Assembly: GCA_002348705.1 (NCBI GenBank)
Contig: DEAU01000013.1
Location: 1 to 64,000 of the forward strand
Length of the DNA: 64,000 nt
DNA from: Candidatus Neomicrothrix sp. UBA2974
Lineage (GTDB): Bacteria > Actinomycetota > Acidimicrobiia > Acidimicrobiales > MedAcidi-G1
Direction: 5' to 3'
Notes under the pieces: model-generated
Seen by the model: only the letters and a program-made list of their open reading frames with translations
Database searches by the model: none
What the model was told of the DNA's origin: nothing
Shown: positions 1 through 7,110 of the stretch, piece by piece
How the letters are laid out: each line of letters opens with the position of its first letter
Position numbering within the stretch: position 1 is the stretch's first letter
Program-made: the position numbers and the translations under genes

Positions 1-72
1 CTGCGAATCCTCAGCGGCACCGACCTCATCGGCCTCCTCCGCATCGGTCGGCGAATCCTCAGCGGCACCGGC
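1..72 (-). repeat. Imperfect 48-bp repeat in the rplJ tail
   Basis: The 18 bases cgaatcctcagcggcacc occur at 4-21 and again at 52-69, so a 16-codon unit encoding GAAEDSPTDAEEADEV is repeated at least partly in the acidic C-terminal extension of L10. The copy at the window edge is incomplete, so the copy number is unknown. Confidence 0.7.
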
Positions 73-618
73 ACCTAGGGCGCCCTCTTGCTCGATAAGA
101 GCCTGCAACGCGTAGGCCATGTTCTGGGGCAATGCCTTAAGGAGAGATGCGAACTGTTGCATCGGAGCAGCCATGGCGGCGGCTAGTTGGGCCAGCAAGA
201 TTTCGCGAGGCGCGATCTCAGCCAAAGCCGAGATTTCCTCTGCAGTAAGAAACTTCTCGTCTAGTAGGCCACCTTTTATAACAAGCGTCTCATGGCGCTT
301 AGAGAACTCCTTCAACGCCTTGGCTAAGGCAACTGGATCGCCGGCCGACCCATCGGGTTTTTCTCCAGTAAAGGCAATAGCCGTCGGACCGGTCAAGAGG
401 TCGAGAACATCCAAGCCCAATTCTTCGACAGCGAAGCGAACCAAAGTGTTCTTGTAGACCTTGTATTCACCACCGGCCTCACGCAGAGCCGCCCGCAGTT
501 CGGCCATAGCGGGGACATCGAGGCCCCGATATTCGGTCAGGACAGCAGCATCGGCGACCGAGAACTTTTCCCGAACCTCGGCAACAACTGCCACCTTTTC
601 GGCACGAACGTCTCCCAC
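1..618 (-). CDS. rplJ: Ribosomal protein L10, 3' end cut by window edge
   Basis: L10 forms the base of the L7/L12 stalk on the 50S subunit, which recruits translation factors. The frame opens at a GTG at 618 with GGAGG seven bases upstream. An in-frame ATG at 639 is possible but lacks such a site. 206 residues are present and the C-terminus is missing. The N-terminal part (EKVAVVAEVREKFSVADAAV, then TEYRGLDVPAMAELR) is typical L10. The visible tail is Ala/Glu/Asp-rich and starts to repeat a 16-residue unit (GAAEDSPTDAEEADEV). It is the last visible gene of the tRNA-Thr to rplJ block; rplL would be expected beyond the edge. Confidence 0.93.
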   Translation of the reverse strand, partial: MGDVRAEKVAVVAEVREKFSVADAAVLTEYRGLDVPAMAELRAALREAGGEYKVYKNTLVRFAVEELGLDVLDLLTGPTAIAFTGEKPDGSAGDPVALAKALKEFSKRHETLVIKGGLLDEKFLTAEEISALAEIAPREILLAQLAAAMAAPMQQFASLLKALPQNMAYALQALIEQEGALGAGAAEDSPTDAEEADEVGAAEDSQ

Positions 619-639
619 GCTCAGGCCTCCTCGTCTCAT

Positions 640-889
640 CTCTTCGGGTTCCCGGCAGAAGCCGACCCGACCTTGGTCTGGTCTCCGGCATTAAGGCCGG
701 TCACGCACACCGCAGAACACAGAGACGGGTCACCCCGTTCCGGTCAGGAGAACTCTCCTGCTCGGGCGGTCCCTCTATCCCGAATCCGAGAGGATCGGAT
801 CGGTACCAGGACTCGTTCTGCGTCTAGGCGCAACCCGGAGGTCTTCGGCGAGCGTATCGATTGTTGCTCTCAGGCTACCGGCGCACGCC
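640..889 (-). promoter_or_regulatory. Probable L10 (rplJ) mRNA leader
   Basis: About 300 bases without a gene separate the rplA stop (941) from rplJ. On the minus strand this stretch contains GCCGAAGACCTCCGGGTTGC (around 830-849) and several stems, including the near-perfect hairpin AGGAGAGTTCTCCT (746-759). Bacterial rplJ transcripts carry a structured leader that L10(L12)4 binds to repress its own synthesis, and the CCGAAGACC-type element is recalled from such leaders. The call rests on position, length and that element; no covariance search was made. A second stem at about 890-914 (TTGGGC...GCCCAA) just after rplA could attenuate read-through but has no T-run. Confidence 0.5.
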
Positions 890-940
890 TTGGGCCCCAC
901 AGGGCGCAGCCCAAATAGGTCGAACGCAGGAAGCTAATTT

Positions 941-1636
941 TTACTCGTCGATCCGGAGCGGATCGATTCGGATACCGGGCCCCATTGTCGAGGACACCAA
1001 AACCTTTTTGAGATATCGACCCTTAGCGGAAGAAGGTTTAAGACGTTCTAACTCATCGACGACGGCCGCCAAGTTGGACCTCAACGCGTCTCCGTCAAAA
1101 CTGGCCTTTCCAATGGGAAGATGAACGTTGCCGTAACGATCTGCGCGGAACTCAACTTTGCCGCCCTTGAATTCGCCGACTGCCTTCGCCACGTCATCCG
1201 TGACTGTGCCGGACTTGGGGTTGGGCATTAAACCGCGAGGACCGAGTGCCCGGCCCAGCTTGCCGACAGTCGGCATCATGTCGGGGGTAGCTATGGCCAC
1301 GTCGAAATCAAGCATGCCGCCCTCAACCTCGCTGGCAAGATCGTCGGCGCCCACATGATCTGCCCCGGCTTCGCGGGCAGCAGTCGCCGACTCACCCTGA
1401 GCAAAAACGGCAACACGCACGTCCTTTCCGGTGCCTGACGGAAGAGCCACGGTGCCACGAACCATCTCGTCGGTTTTTCGCGGATCAATGCCGAGACGAA
1501 CCAATAGGTCGATACCCTCGTCAAATTTCGCTGCGGCTAGCGACGAGGCCAACTCAAGTGCCTCTGACGCCGAGTACTGCTGGGCGCGGTCGAATCTTGT
1601 CAACGCGTCCACGTAACGCTTGCCATTCCTGCTCAT
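941..1636 (-). CDS. rplA: Ribosomal protein L1
   Basis: L1 forms the mobile stalk of the 50S subunit near the E site and in many bacteria represses its own operon. The start is placed at ATG 1636 (MSRNGKRYVDAL) because AAGGAGAAGG lies 4-13 bases before it. A longer frame from 1666 adds ten residues with no clear site. The product is 231 residues, normal for L1. It shows the diagnostic GRALGPRGLMPNPKSGTVT stretch and FKGGKVEFRADRYGNVHLPIG. It follows rplK after a 154-base gap. No oddity is seen. Confidence 0.97.
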   Translation of the reverse strand: MSRNGKRYVDALTRFDRAQQYSASEALELASSLAAAKFDEGIDLLVRLGIDPRKTDEMVRGTVALPSGTGKDVRVAVFAQGESATAAREAGADHVGADDLASEVEGGMLDFDVAIATPDMMPTVGKLGRALGPRGLMPNPKSGTVTDDVAKAVGEFKGGKVEFRADRYGNVHLPIGKASFDGDALRSNLAAVVDELERLKPSSAKGRYLKKVLVSSTMGPGIRIDPLRIDE

Positions 1637-1790
1637 TTCGCCTTCTCCTTCGATCGGCTCCCTCAAGCAAGTCCTTGATTCCTGCGGGGCGAGGTCTTCC
1701 CCGGCTAAGGAACCGCTATGGCGGCGACTCTTGAATTTAATTGTGTGAAGTCAACGATCCAGTCGGATCGGAGAGTCTGCAATCAACAAC

Positions 1791-2216
1791 TCATCCGACT
1801 GCGATACCCATGCTACGAGCGGTCCCAGCCACCTGCTGCTTGGCTCCCTCGATGTCATTAGCGTTTAGGTCGGGCATCTTGGCCTCGGCTATCTCTGCCA
1901 CCTGATCCCATGAGATCTTGCCGACCTCCTCGCGACCTGGGTTCTCTGAGGCCTTATCCAGTCCTGCTGCTTGGCGAATAAGGAAAGAGGTGGGTGGGGT
2001 CTTCGTAATGAAGGTGAATGACCGATCCTCATAGATGGTGATCTCGACGGGAACGATCTGGCCTCGCTTGTCCTCAGTCTTGGCGTTGTACTCCTTACAG
2101 AAGTCCATGATGGCCACGCCGTGGGGACCGAGCGCCGTACCTACGGGCGGGGCCGGCGACGCCTGTCCAGCCGGAATCTGGATCTTGACAACCGCTGCGA
2201 TCTGCTTCTTAGCCAT
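1791..2216 (-). CDS. rplK: Ribosomal protein L11
   Basis: L11 binds the GTPase-associated centre of 23S rRNA and takes part in factor binding and the stringent response. The 141-residue product starts MAKKQIAAVVKIQIPAGQAS and contains the family signature PAPPVGTALGPHGVAIMDFC. The C-terminal RNA-binding domain ends with GTARSMGIAV. Length and start agree with the family. It lies between nusG and rplA as in most bacteria. Confidence 0.98.
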   Translation of the reverse strand: MAKKQIAAVVKIQIPAGQASPAPPVGTALGPHGVAIMDFCKEYNAKTEDKRGQIVPVEITIYEDRSFTFITKTPPTSFLIRQAAGLDKASENPGREEVGKISWDQVAEIAEAKMPDLNANDIEGAKQQVAGTARSMGIAVG

Positions 2217-2402
2217 ATCTTGAGATTCTCAGTTCGTTTTGAGTAGTCGGTCAGACGACCAACGGAGGTCATCTATCGGCACCAATGGCTGGTGCACCGG
2301 CCAAGGTCGATCATGGAACAGTCAAGTCTGGTCCGACGCTCGACGATCAGCAACCCGCATCGTGTGTTGGGGTTCAGGGCGGACGCCCAAATCGCCAATC
2401 CT

Positions 2403-3248
2403 TTACAACTGCGCGATCTGCGCAAACTCCAACTCAACTGGCGTTTCTCGACCGAAAATATTGACCAGCACCTTCACCTTGAGCTGGTCTTCGTTGATCT
2501 CCTGAATGGCGCCTGAGAAGTCCGCAAACGGCCCCTCCTTAACACGCACCGTCTCACCTACGCCAAAGCCAAAGCGGGCCTTAGAACGCTTGGGTATGAC
2601 GGTTTCGGACTCATCAGCCACCGGAAGAAAGGTCTCTACCTCCTTGCGGCTAAGACGCGACGGCTTGCCACCAGCCCCAACAAAGTTGACGATCCCCGGC
2701 GTGTCGCGAATAGCCGACCAACTCTCGTCATCTAGGTAGCAGCGCACCAACAGGTAGCCAGGGAAAACCTTCTTGGAAACGGTCACCTTCTTGCCATTGC
2801 GAAACTCGTCGACGTCCTCCATCGGAATCTCCACCTCAAGGATCCGATCCTCTAGGTGCATCGAGTCGCGTCGAGCTTCGAGATTCTGGCGAACCTTCTT
2901 TTCATAACCCGACTGGGTGTGAACGACGTACCAGTTCCCTGGACGGTCATATGCGCTCTCGCGAATCGGAACCGCCTCGACGTCCTCATCAAAGAGTTCA
3001 TCCTCCCCGAGGACCTCAAGATCTTCGATTGGAGCCGAATCCTCGTCCGCGTTCTTAGGTACATCGACCTCGACAACGACCGTTTCCACGTCGGAATCCC
3101 CCTCGGTTGGCTCTTCCGCTACCTCGTCGACGGGCCGGAAGCCAGTAGGGAGCAGGTCGTCTTCGACAGGGTGGACGTCCTCTGCAGGTGGGGCCTCGTC
3201 AGAGGCCGAAATGTCGGTATTCACGATGGGATCCTCGGTGGTGCTCAT
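2403..3248 (-). CDS. nusG: Transcription termination/antitermination protein NusG, long acidic N-terminus
   Basis: NusG binds RNA polymerase and couples it to Rho or to the leading ribosome. Residues 1 to about 104 are low-complexity and acidic (many Glu, Asp and Pro), an extension common in actinobacterial NusG. The NGN domain starts near RPGNWYVVHTQSGYEKKV (about residue 105) and contains FPGYLLVRCYLDDESW. The C-terminal KOW domain has GETVRVKEGPFADFSG. Total 281 residues. Its ATG overlaps the TAA of secE by one base (TAATG), so the pair is translationally coupled. Confidence 0.97.
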   Translation of the reverse strand: MSTTEDPIVNTDISASDEAPPAEDVHPVEDDLLPTGFRPVDEVAEEPTEGDSDVETVVVEVDVPKNADEDSAPIEDLEVLGEDELFDEDVEAVPIRESAYDRPGNWYVVHTQSGYEKKVRQNLEARRDSMHLEDRILEVEIPMEDVDEFRNGKKVTVSKKVFPGYLLVRCYLDDESWSAIRDTPGIVNFVGAGGKPSRLSRKEVETFLPVADESETVIPKRSKARFGFGVGETVRVKEGPFADFSGAIQEINEDQLKVKVLVNIFGRETPVELEFAQIAQL

Positions 3249-3544
3249 TAGACGTCGAATAACTCCAGAACGGACTGGGAGAAGACCCAGTCAAGCCCAG
3301 CGACGATGGCCGTAATAGCGATGATTGTCACTATGACCACGGTGGTGTAGTTGCCAGTCTCCGATCGAGATGGCCACGCCACCTTGCGCAACTCGGCCCG
3401 AACCTCGCGACCAAACTGGACAACACCGGTTCGTTCTTCAGACTGCCTATTTTGCTGCTGGCGGCGTTGGCGGATCGGCTCTCCATCGGCGTCGACTTCG
3501 CCCTGGCGCTGAAGCATCCGCTTCTGCTCACGATTCATAGACAT
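3248..3544 (-). CDS. secE: Preprotein translocase subunit SecE
   Basis: SecE clamps SecY in the SecYEG channel of the cytoplasmic membrane. The 98-residue protein has a charged Arg/Gln-rich N-terminus of about 45 residues, then the conserved amphipathic segment EVRAELRKVAWPSRSET and one membrane helix (about residues 67-90). This single-helix form is the usual actinobacterial type. It is directly upstream of nusG and overlaps it by one base; tRNA-Trp lies about 100 bases upstream. Confidence 0.96.
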   Translation of the reverse strand: MSMNREQKRMLQRQGEVDADGEPIRQRRQQQNRQSEERTGVVQFGREVRAELRKVAWPSRSETGNYTTVVIVTIIAITAIVAGLDWVFSQSVLELFDV

Positions 3545-3645
3545 GGTCAGGTCTTCGTCCTCGTCCTCGTGCGATTGGTTGCTAGCTAGAAACTATGTGG
3601 ACAACCCTAAATTGGGTTCGATCAGCCCGCTCTGGACCGGTCTTG

Positions 3646-3718
3646 CAGGGCAGGAGGGACTCGAACCCCCAACCGCCGGTTTTGGAGACCGGTGCTCTAC
3701 CAATTGAGCCACTGCCCT
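3646..3718 (-). tRNA. tRNA-Trp (CCA)
   Basis: The minus strand folds as a complete cloverleaf. The acceptor arms are AGGGCAG and CTGCCCT, the anticodon stem-loop is CGGTCTCCAAAACCGG giving anticodon CCA, and the T-loop is GTTCGAGTC. The gene is 73 bases with G as discriminator. Location before secE is the usual one for tRNA-Trp in bacteria. Confidence 0.97.
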
Positions 3719-3813
3719 TTGTCCCGACCTCCGACCCCGGGGTCGGTGTCGGGGGGCGGTACGAGCCGGAGGCTACCAGCGGCGTCAGGGCCTCCCGCAG
3801 GGGGGGTCTAGGC

Positions 3814-3975
3814 TCACCGGGTCTCCTTGTGGTCCACGTGGGACCGGCACCAACGGCAGTACTTCTTGATCTCGATCCGCTCGCGGGTGTTTACCTTGGA
3901 CTTGGTAGTGATGTAGTTCCGGCGCTTGCACTCCTGACACTCAAGGGTGACCTGCGCTCGCTTGTCGGACGCCAT
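3814..3975 (-). CDS. rpmG: Ribosomal protein L33, zinc-binding form
   Basis: Small 50S protein of 53 residues near the E site. The start is at ATG 3975 (MASDKRAQVTLEC); a 25-residue in-frame upstream extension has no family support. Two CxxC pairs, CQEC and CRWC, mark the C+ (zinc-ribbon) form rather than the zinc-free paralogue made under zinc starvation. The basic stretch TTKSKVNTRERIEIKKYC is typical. It lies between tRNA-Met and tRNA-Trp in the same orientation. Confidence 0.96.
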   Translation of the reverse strand: MASDKRAQVTLECQECKRRNYITTKSKVNTRERIEIKKYCRWCRSHVDHKETR

Positions 3976-4076
3976 ATTGGCCTCACTCTCGCTTCTCTCT
4001 CCCACCCCGCAGGGCGATCTCCACAGAATCCGCCGGAGCGGTCCTTTCAACGGGCACCGGCGGGACCCGTTGTTCG

Positions 4077-4150
4077 TAGCGACGGACAGATTCGAACTGT
4101 CGACCTCTCGATTATGAGTCGAGCGCTCTCACCAACTGAGCTACGTCGCC
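4077..4150 (-). tRNA. tRNA-Met (CAT), probably elongator
   Basis: The 74-base cloverleaf on the minus strand has acceptor arms GGCGACG and CGTCGCT, with a G-U first pair and discriminator A. The anticodon stem-loop CTCGACTCATAATCGAG gives CAT. The stem does not carry the three G-C pairs of initiator tRNA, so it is called elongator Met. An Ile tRNA with lysidine-modified CAT is the less likely alternative. Confidence 0.93.
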
Positions 4151-4154
4151 AGCG

Positions 4155-4227
4155 AGCTCCCTGACAGAATCGAACTGTCGACCTTCTCCTTACCATGGAG
4201 ACGCTCTGCCGACTGAGCTAAGGGAGC
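4155..4227 (-). tRNA. tRNA-Thr (GGT)
   Basis: The 73-base cloverleaf on the minus strand has acceptor arms GCTCCCT and AGGGAGC with discriminator T. The anticodon stem-loop TCTCCATGGTAAGGAGA gives anticodon GGT. It lies four bases upstream of tRNA-Met, so the two are probably processed from one transcript that continues into rpmG and secE. Confidence 0.96.
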
Positions 4228-4319
4228 TTGACCATCACCGATGGCCGGGAACAAGGATGCCACGCAATCTTGCGAGATCCACCGCAGCCAGAGCTCCGCG
4301 CGGGCTACCGTCGGCGACT

Positions 4320-4814
4320 ATGGAGGTCCGACTTGCCCGGCTCGAAGACGCCGAAGCGATCCGAACCATCTACAACCACGCAGTAAGAACTTCGACCGCC
4401 TCTTTCGACCTCGTAGAACGCACCACTAAGGAACAGGAGGCCTGGCTGGCCGATCGGTCGGGAGCCTTTAGCGTATTAGTGGCGTCTAACGACGGCGAGG
4501 TGGTCGGATTCGCCTCATTGTCGCCCTATAAGGAACGGGCCGCCTACCGCAGCACCGTAGAAGACTCGGTGTATGTGGACGCTGCCCACCGTGGACAGGG
4601 CATAGCGGACCGTCTCCTCGGCGATCTATTGGCGATAGCCCGCAGCAGCGGCTTCCACTCCGTAATCGCTCGGATCGGCGGAGAAAATGAAGCCAGCATT
4701 GCCCTGCACGTCAAGCACGGCTTCAACGAGGTGGGCGTAGAAAGACAGGTCGGACGCAAGTTCGGTCGCTGGCAGGACGTCACCGTTCTACAGGTCGTCT
4801 TCGACGACCACTGA
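4320..4814 (+). CDS. GNAT acetyltransferase, phosphinothricin/methionine-sulfoximine acetyltransferase-like
   Basis: Predicted cytosolic N-acetyltransferase using acetyl-CoA. The start is taken at ATG 4320 (MEVRLARLEDAEAIRTIYNH), where the GNAT fold begins; the frame is open 21 codons further up but that part has no domain character and approaches tRNA-Thr. Visible motifs are YNHAVRTSTASFDL, ASLSPYKERAAYRSTVEDSV, the CoA-binding loop HRGQGIADRLL and HVKHGFNEVGVE. This pattern matches the PAT/Bar-like subgroup that acetylates small amino compounds such as methionine sulfoximine. The exact substrate cannot be read from sequence. It stands alone between divergent tRNA genes. Confidence 0.85.
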   Translation: MEVRLARLEDAEAIRTIYNHAVRTSTASFDLVERTTKEQEAWLADRSGAFSVLVASNDGEVVGFASLSPYKERAAYRSTVEDSVYVDAAHRGQGIADRLLGDLLAIARSSGFHSVIARIGGENEASIALHVKHGFNEVGVERQVGRKFGRWQDVTVLQVVFDDH

Positions 4815-4864
4815 GACTCGATGCCACGAAGGGCATAGCGGCGCCAACTCGTCCATCAACGTCT

Positions 4865-4949
4865 TGGTGGGCCGGGGAGGATTTGAACCTCCGAAGGCAA
4901 TGCCGACGGGTTTACAGCCCGTTCCCTTTGGCCACTCGGGCACCGACCC
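4865..4949 (-). tRNA. tRNA-Tyr (GTA), class II, CCA encoded
   Basis: The minus strand holds a long-variable-arm tRNA with acceptor arms GGGTCGG and CCGGCCC (one T-G pair). The anticodon stem-loop ACGGGCTGTAAACCCGT gives GTA, and the T-arm is GGAGGTTCAAATCCTCC. The terminal ACCA is encoded, unlike the other three tRNAs in the window. Confidence 0.96.
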
Positions 4950-5007
4950 CTGAGGTCCCGGAGGATATCCATCCGGAACATTGATTCCCGCTGGCTAGTC
5001 TGCGCGC

Positions 5008-5496
5008 ATGCCCAGCTTTGACATCGTGTCCCAGTTCGACCTCCAGGAGGTCCGCAACGCCGCAGACCAAGCCTCCCGCGAGGTCCAAACCCGATTCGAC
5101 TTTAAGGGAACCAACTCCGCCGTGGAACTCCTAGATGGTGCCATTCGTTTGGAATCTTCAACCGAGGACCGCCTCACCGCACTGGTCGTAGTGCTCGAAG
5201 AAAAGTTAGTTCGAAGAAAGGTTTCGTTGAAGACTCTCGACTGGGGTGGAGTCGAGGAAGCTAGCGGTGCCAGAGTTCGACAAGTGGCCAAGCTCCAGGC
5301 GGGAATCGACTCGGACAAGGCCAAAGCCATCAACAAGGCAATAAAAGACGTGGGTCTGAAAGGGATTCAGTCTCAGACGCAGGGTGACCAGGTTCGAGTA
5401 ACCAGCAAGAAACGCGATGCCCTTCAGGAAGTCATCGCCTCACTGAAGTCTGCTGACTTCGGAATTCCTTTGCAGTTCGAGAACTTCCGTGACTGA
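5008..5496 (+). CDS. YajQ family nucleotide-binding protein
   Basis: 162 residues matching the YajQ (DUF520) family: MPSFDIVSQFDLQEVRNA at the start, TRFDFKGTNSAVEL near the middle, and SKKRDALQEVIASLK with GIPLQFENFRD at the end. The fold is two ferredoxin-like domains. Some members bind cyclic di-GMP and act with transcription factors, but the role in actinobacteria is not settled. It is a single-gene unit between tRNA-Tyr and convergent htpX. Confidence 0.93.
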   Translation: MPSFDIVSQFDLQEVRNAADQASREVQTRFDFKGTNSAVELLDGAIRLESSTEDRLTALVVVLEEKLVRRKVSLKTLDWGGVEEASGARVRQVAKLQAGIDSDKAKAINKAIKDVGLKGIQSQTQGDQVRVTSKKRDALQEVIASLKSADFGIPLQFENFRD

Positions 5497-5591
5497 CCTT
5501 CTGGTCCAACCTGAGCGAGAACCTTCAGGACCTATTCGGGATTGACGGTCGCTGCAATCAGTAGGGCAAAGGGACCTGACCTACGGGACGG

Positions 5592-6458
5592 TTAGGAGAT
5601 AGGGCCAGAAGTCCAGTCTCCGGAACGCAGGCGGGCAATCCGCTCATCGGTTGGCGGGTGTGTGGAGAACAACTTGGAACCACCACCACCACGGGCCTGA
5701 GACTTGAGAGGGTCGACGATGTAGCTGGATGCCTGATTCGGATCCACCCCAGATGGAATCCGACCAGCGGCCATCTCAAGTTTCTCCAGGGCTCGAGCGA
5801 GCGGCTCTCCGTCACCGATGAGACGAGCTGCAGAAGCGTCTGCCTGAAACTCCCGGCTCCGACTGATGGCGGCCTGGATGAGCATGGCAGCCACCGGGGC
5901 AAGGATGGCAAAGGCAATCTCACCGATCGGGTTCCGATCGCGATCCCGACCGCCGCCAAACATCGCGGCGAACATTGCCATACGGGCAATCATCGTGATG
6001 GCCATGCCGACGGTGGCTGCTACCGACCCGATAAGGATGTCTCGATTACGAATGTGCATCAGTTCGTGGGCCAGCACACCGCGCACCTCGCTCCAGTCCA
6101 TATGTGCAAGAAGCCCCTCGGTCACCGCTACAGCGGCGTGGTCGGGGTTACGTCCAGTGGCAAAGGCATTGGGCTGCGGGTTAGGCGACACATAGAGCTT
6201 CGGCATCGGCATGTCGGCGGTCGTGGTGAGTTCCCGCATGATGCGGTGATACTCGGGATACGTGGCCTCCTCGGCGGGCACGGCCCGGGCCGAGGCGATA
6301 GCAATACGATCACTGAACCAGTAAGAACCACCGACCATGACCAGGCCCAGCACTAAACCAAAGGTCATGCCGGCACTGCCACCTATGGCCCCGCCAACCA
6401 CAATAAAAAGCCCACCAAGAAGGGCTAGGAGAGCGAAGGTCTTCGCAGTGTTGAACAT
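5592..6458 (-). CDS. htpX: HtpX-type membrane zinc metalloprotease
   Basis: Membrane-bound M48 protease for quality control of misfolded membrane proteins. The start at ATG 6458 (MFNTAKTFALLALLGG) has AAGGGGG upstream; an in-frame TTG at 6479 is the alternative. Four hydrophobic segments are visible: two at the N-terminus (about residues 8-45) and two after the catalytic site. The zinc site is HELMH, with the third ligand Glu in SREFQADASAA. The C-terminal LFSTHPPTDERIARLR is a family marker. 288 residues is normal length. Confidence 0.95.
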   Translation of the reverse strand: MFNTAKTFALLALLGGLFIVVGGAIGGSAGMTFGLVLGLVMVGGSYWFSDRIAIASARAVPAEEATYPEYHRIMRELTTTADMPMPKLYVSPNPQPNAFATGRNPDHAAVAVTEGLLAHMDWSEVRGVLAHELMHIRNRDILIGSVAATVGMAITMIARMAMFAAMFGGGRDRDRNPIGEIAFAILAPVAAMLIQAAISRSREFQADASAARLIGDGEPLARALEKLEMAAGRIPSGVDPNQASSYIVDPLKSQARGGGGSKLFSTHPPTDERIARLRSGDWTSGPIS

Positions 6459-6567
6459 GCCAACCCCCTTCCGGGACAAGCCCCAAGATCAGGGGCGCTT
6501 CGATCAGGCGAGTACCAGCGTAGAGCGAGCCGTCGGGGATCAGGACACGATCTCTCTGAACACATTG

Positions 6568-7047
6568 CTAGAGGTCGTAGTAACCGGAATACATGTAGAC
6601 CACCGGCACACCCTCCGACCGGTACATCTCGGCGTTCCGCGGATCGTCGTCGATGGCTAGGTCCGGTCGATGACCCGTAGCTCGTAGGTCAGCCAACGCG
6701 TCGCGCTTTACATCAGGTGAGCTTCGGTTGTCACCATCAACCCGCATCACCAACAAATCCCATCGCACGTTGTGACGCTCCAGCCATGCCACAGTCGTGT
6801 GGACGAGACGGGCCGGACGAGCGGTTAGTAGGACCGTTGGGCGCTGCTTTCCGCAGCCAGCGGCGTATCCAGCACCCTGGTCGAAACCCAGACCAGCAGC
6901 CAGGGCTGTACTCAGAGCAATCCCCTCGGGAATGGGTGGATCGTCAATCGAAGCCTCAAAAAACGCCTCCCATTTCCGGTCGACGCCGGACAGTAGGTGT
7001 TGACGGCCTGACGCGTCTGAAAGCACACCATCAACGTCAACAACCAA
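6568..7047 (-). CDS. HAD-superfamily phosphatase-like protein
   Basis: 159-residue protein with the HAD nucleophile motif VVDVDGVLSD at its very start, motif II LLTARPARLV near residue 75, and the acidic motif DLAIDDDPRNAEMY near the end, where a Mg2+ ligand is expected. The insert between them is small. It recalls the 3'-phosphatase domain of polynucleotide kinase-type HAD proteins, but the substrate is unknown. Start: the only usable codon after the acs stop is TTG at 7047, with GGTGGG just before it. It follows acs by 63 bases, so the two may share a transcript. Confidence 0.72.
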   Translation of the reverse strand: MVVDVDGVLSDASGRQHLLSGVDRKWEAFFEASIDDPPIPEGIALSTALAAGLGFDQGAGYAAGCGKQRPTVLLTARPARLVHTTVAWLERHNVRWDLLVMRVDGDNRSSPDVKRDALADLRATGHRPDLAIDDDPRNAEMYRSEGVPVVYMYSGYYDL

Positions 7048-7110
7048 GATCCCACCAGGGGCTGGTCCGTCACCGCCAGGTTCGGGAAGAATGCGGACTG
7101 AAACCGTGGC

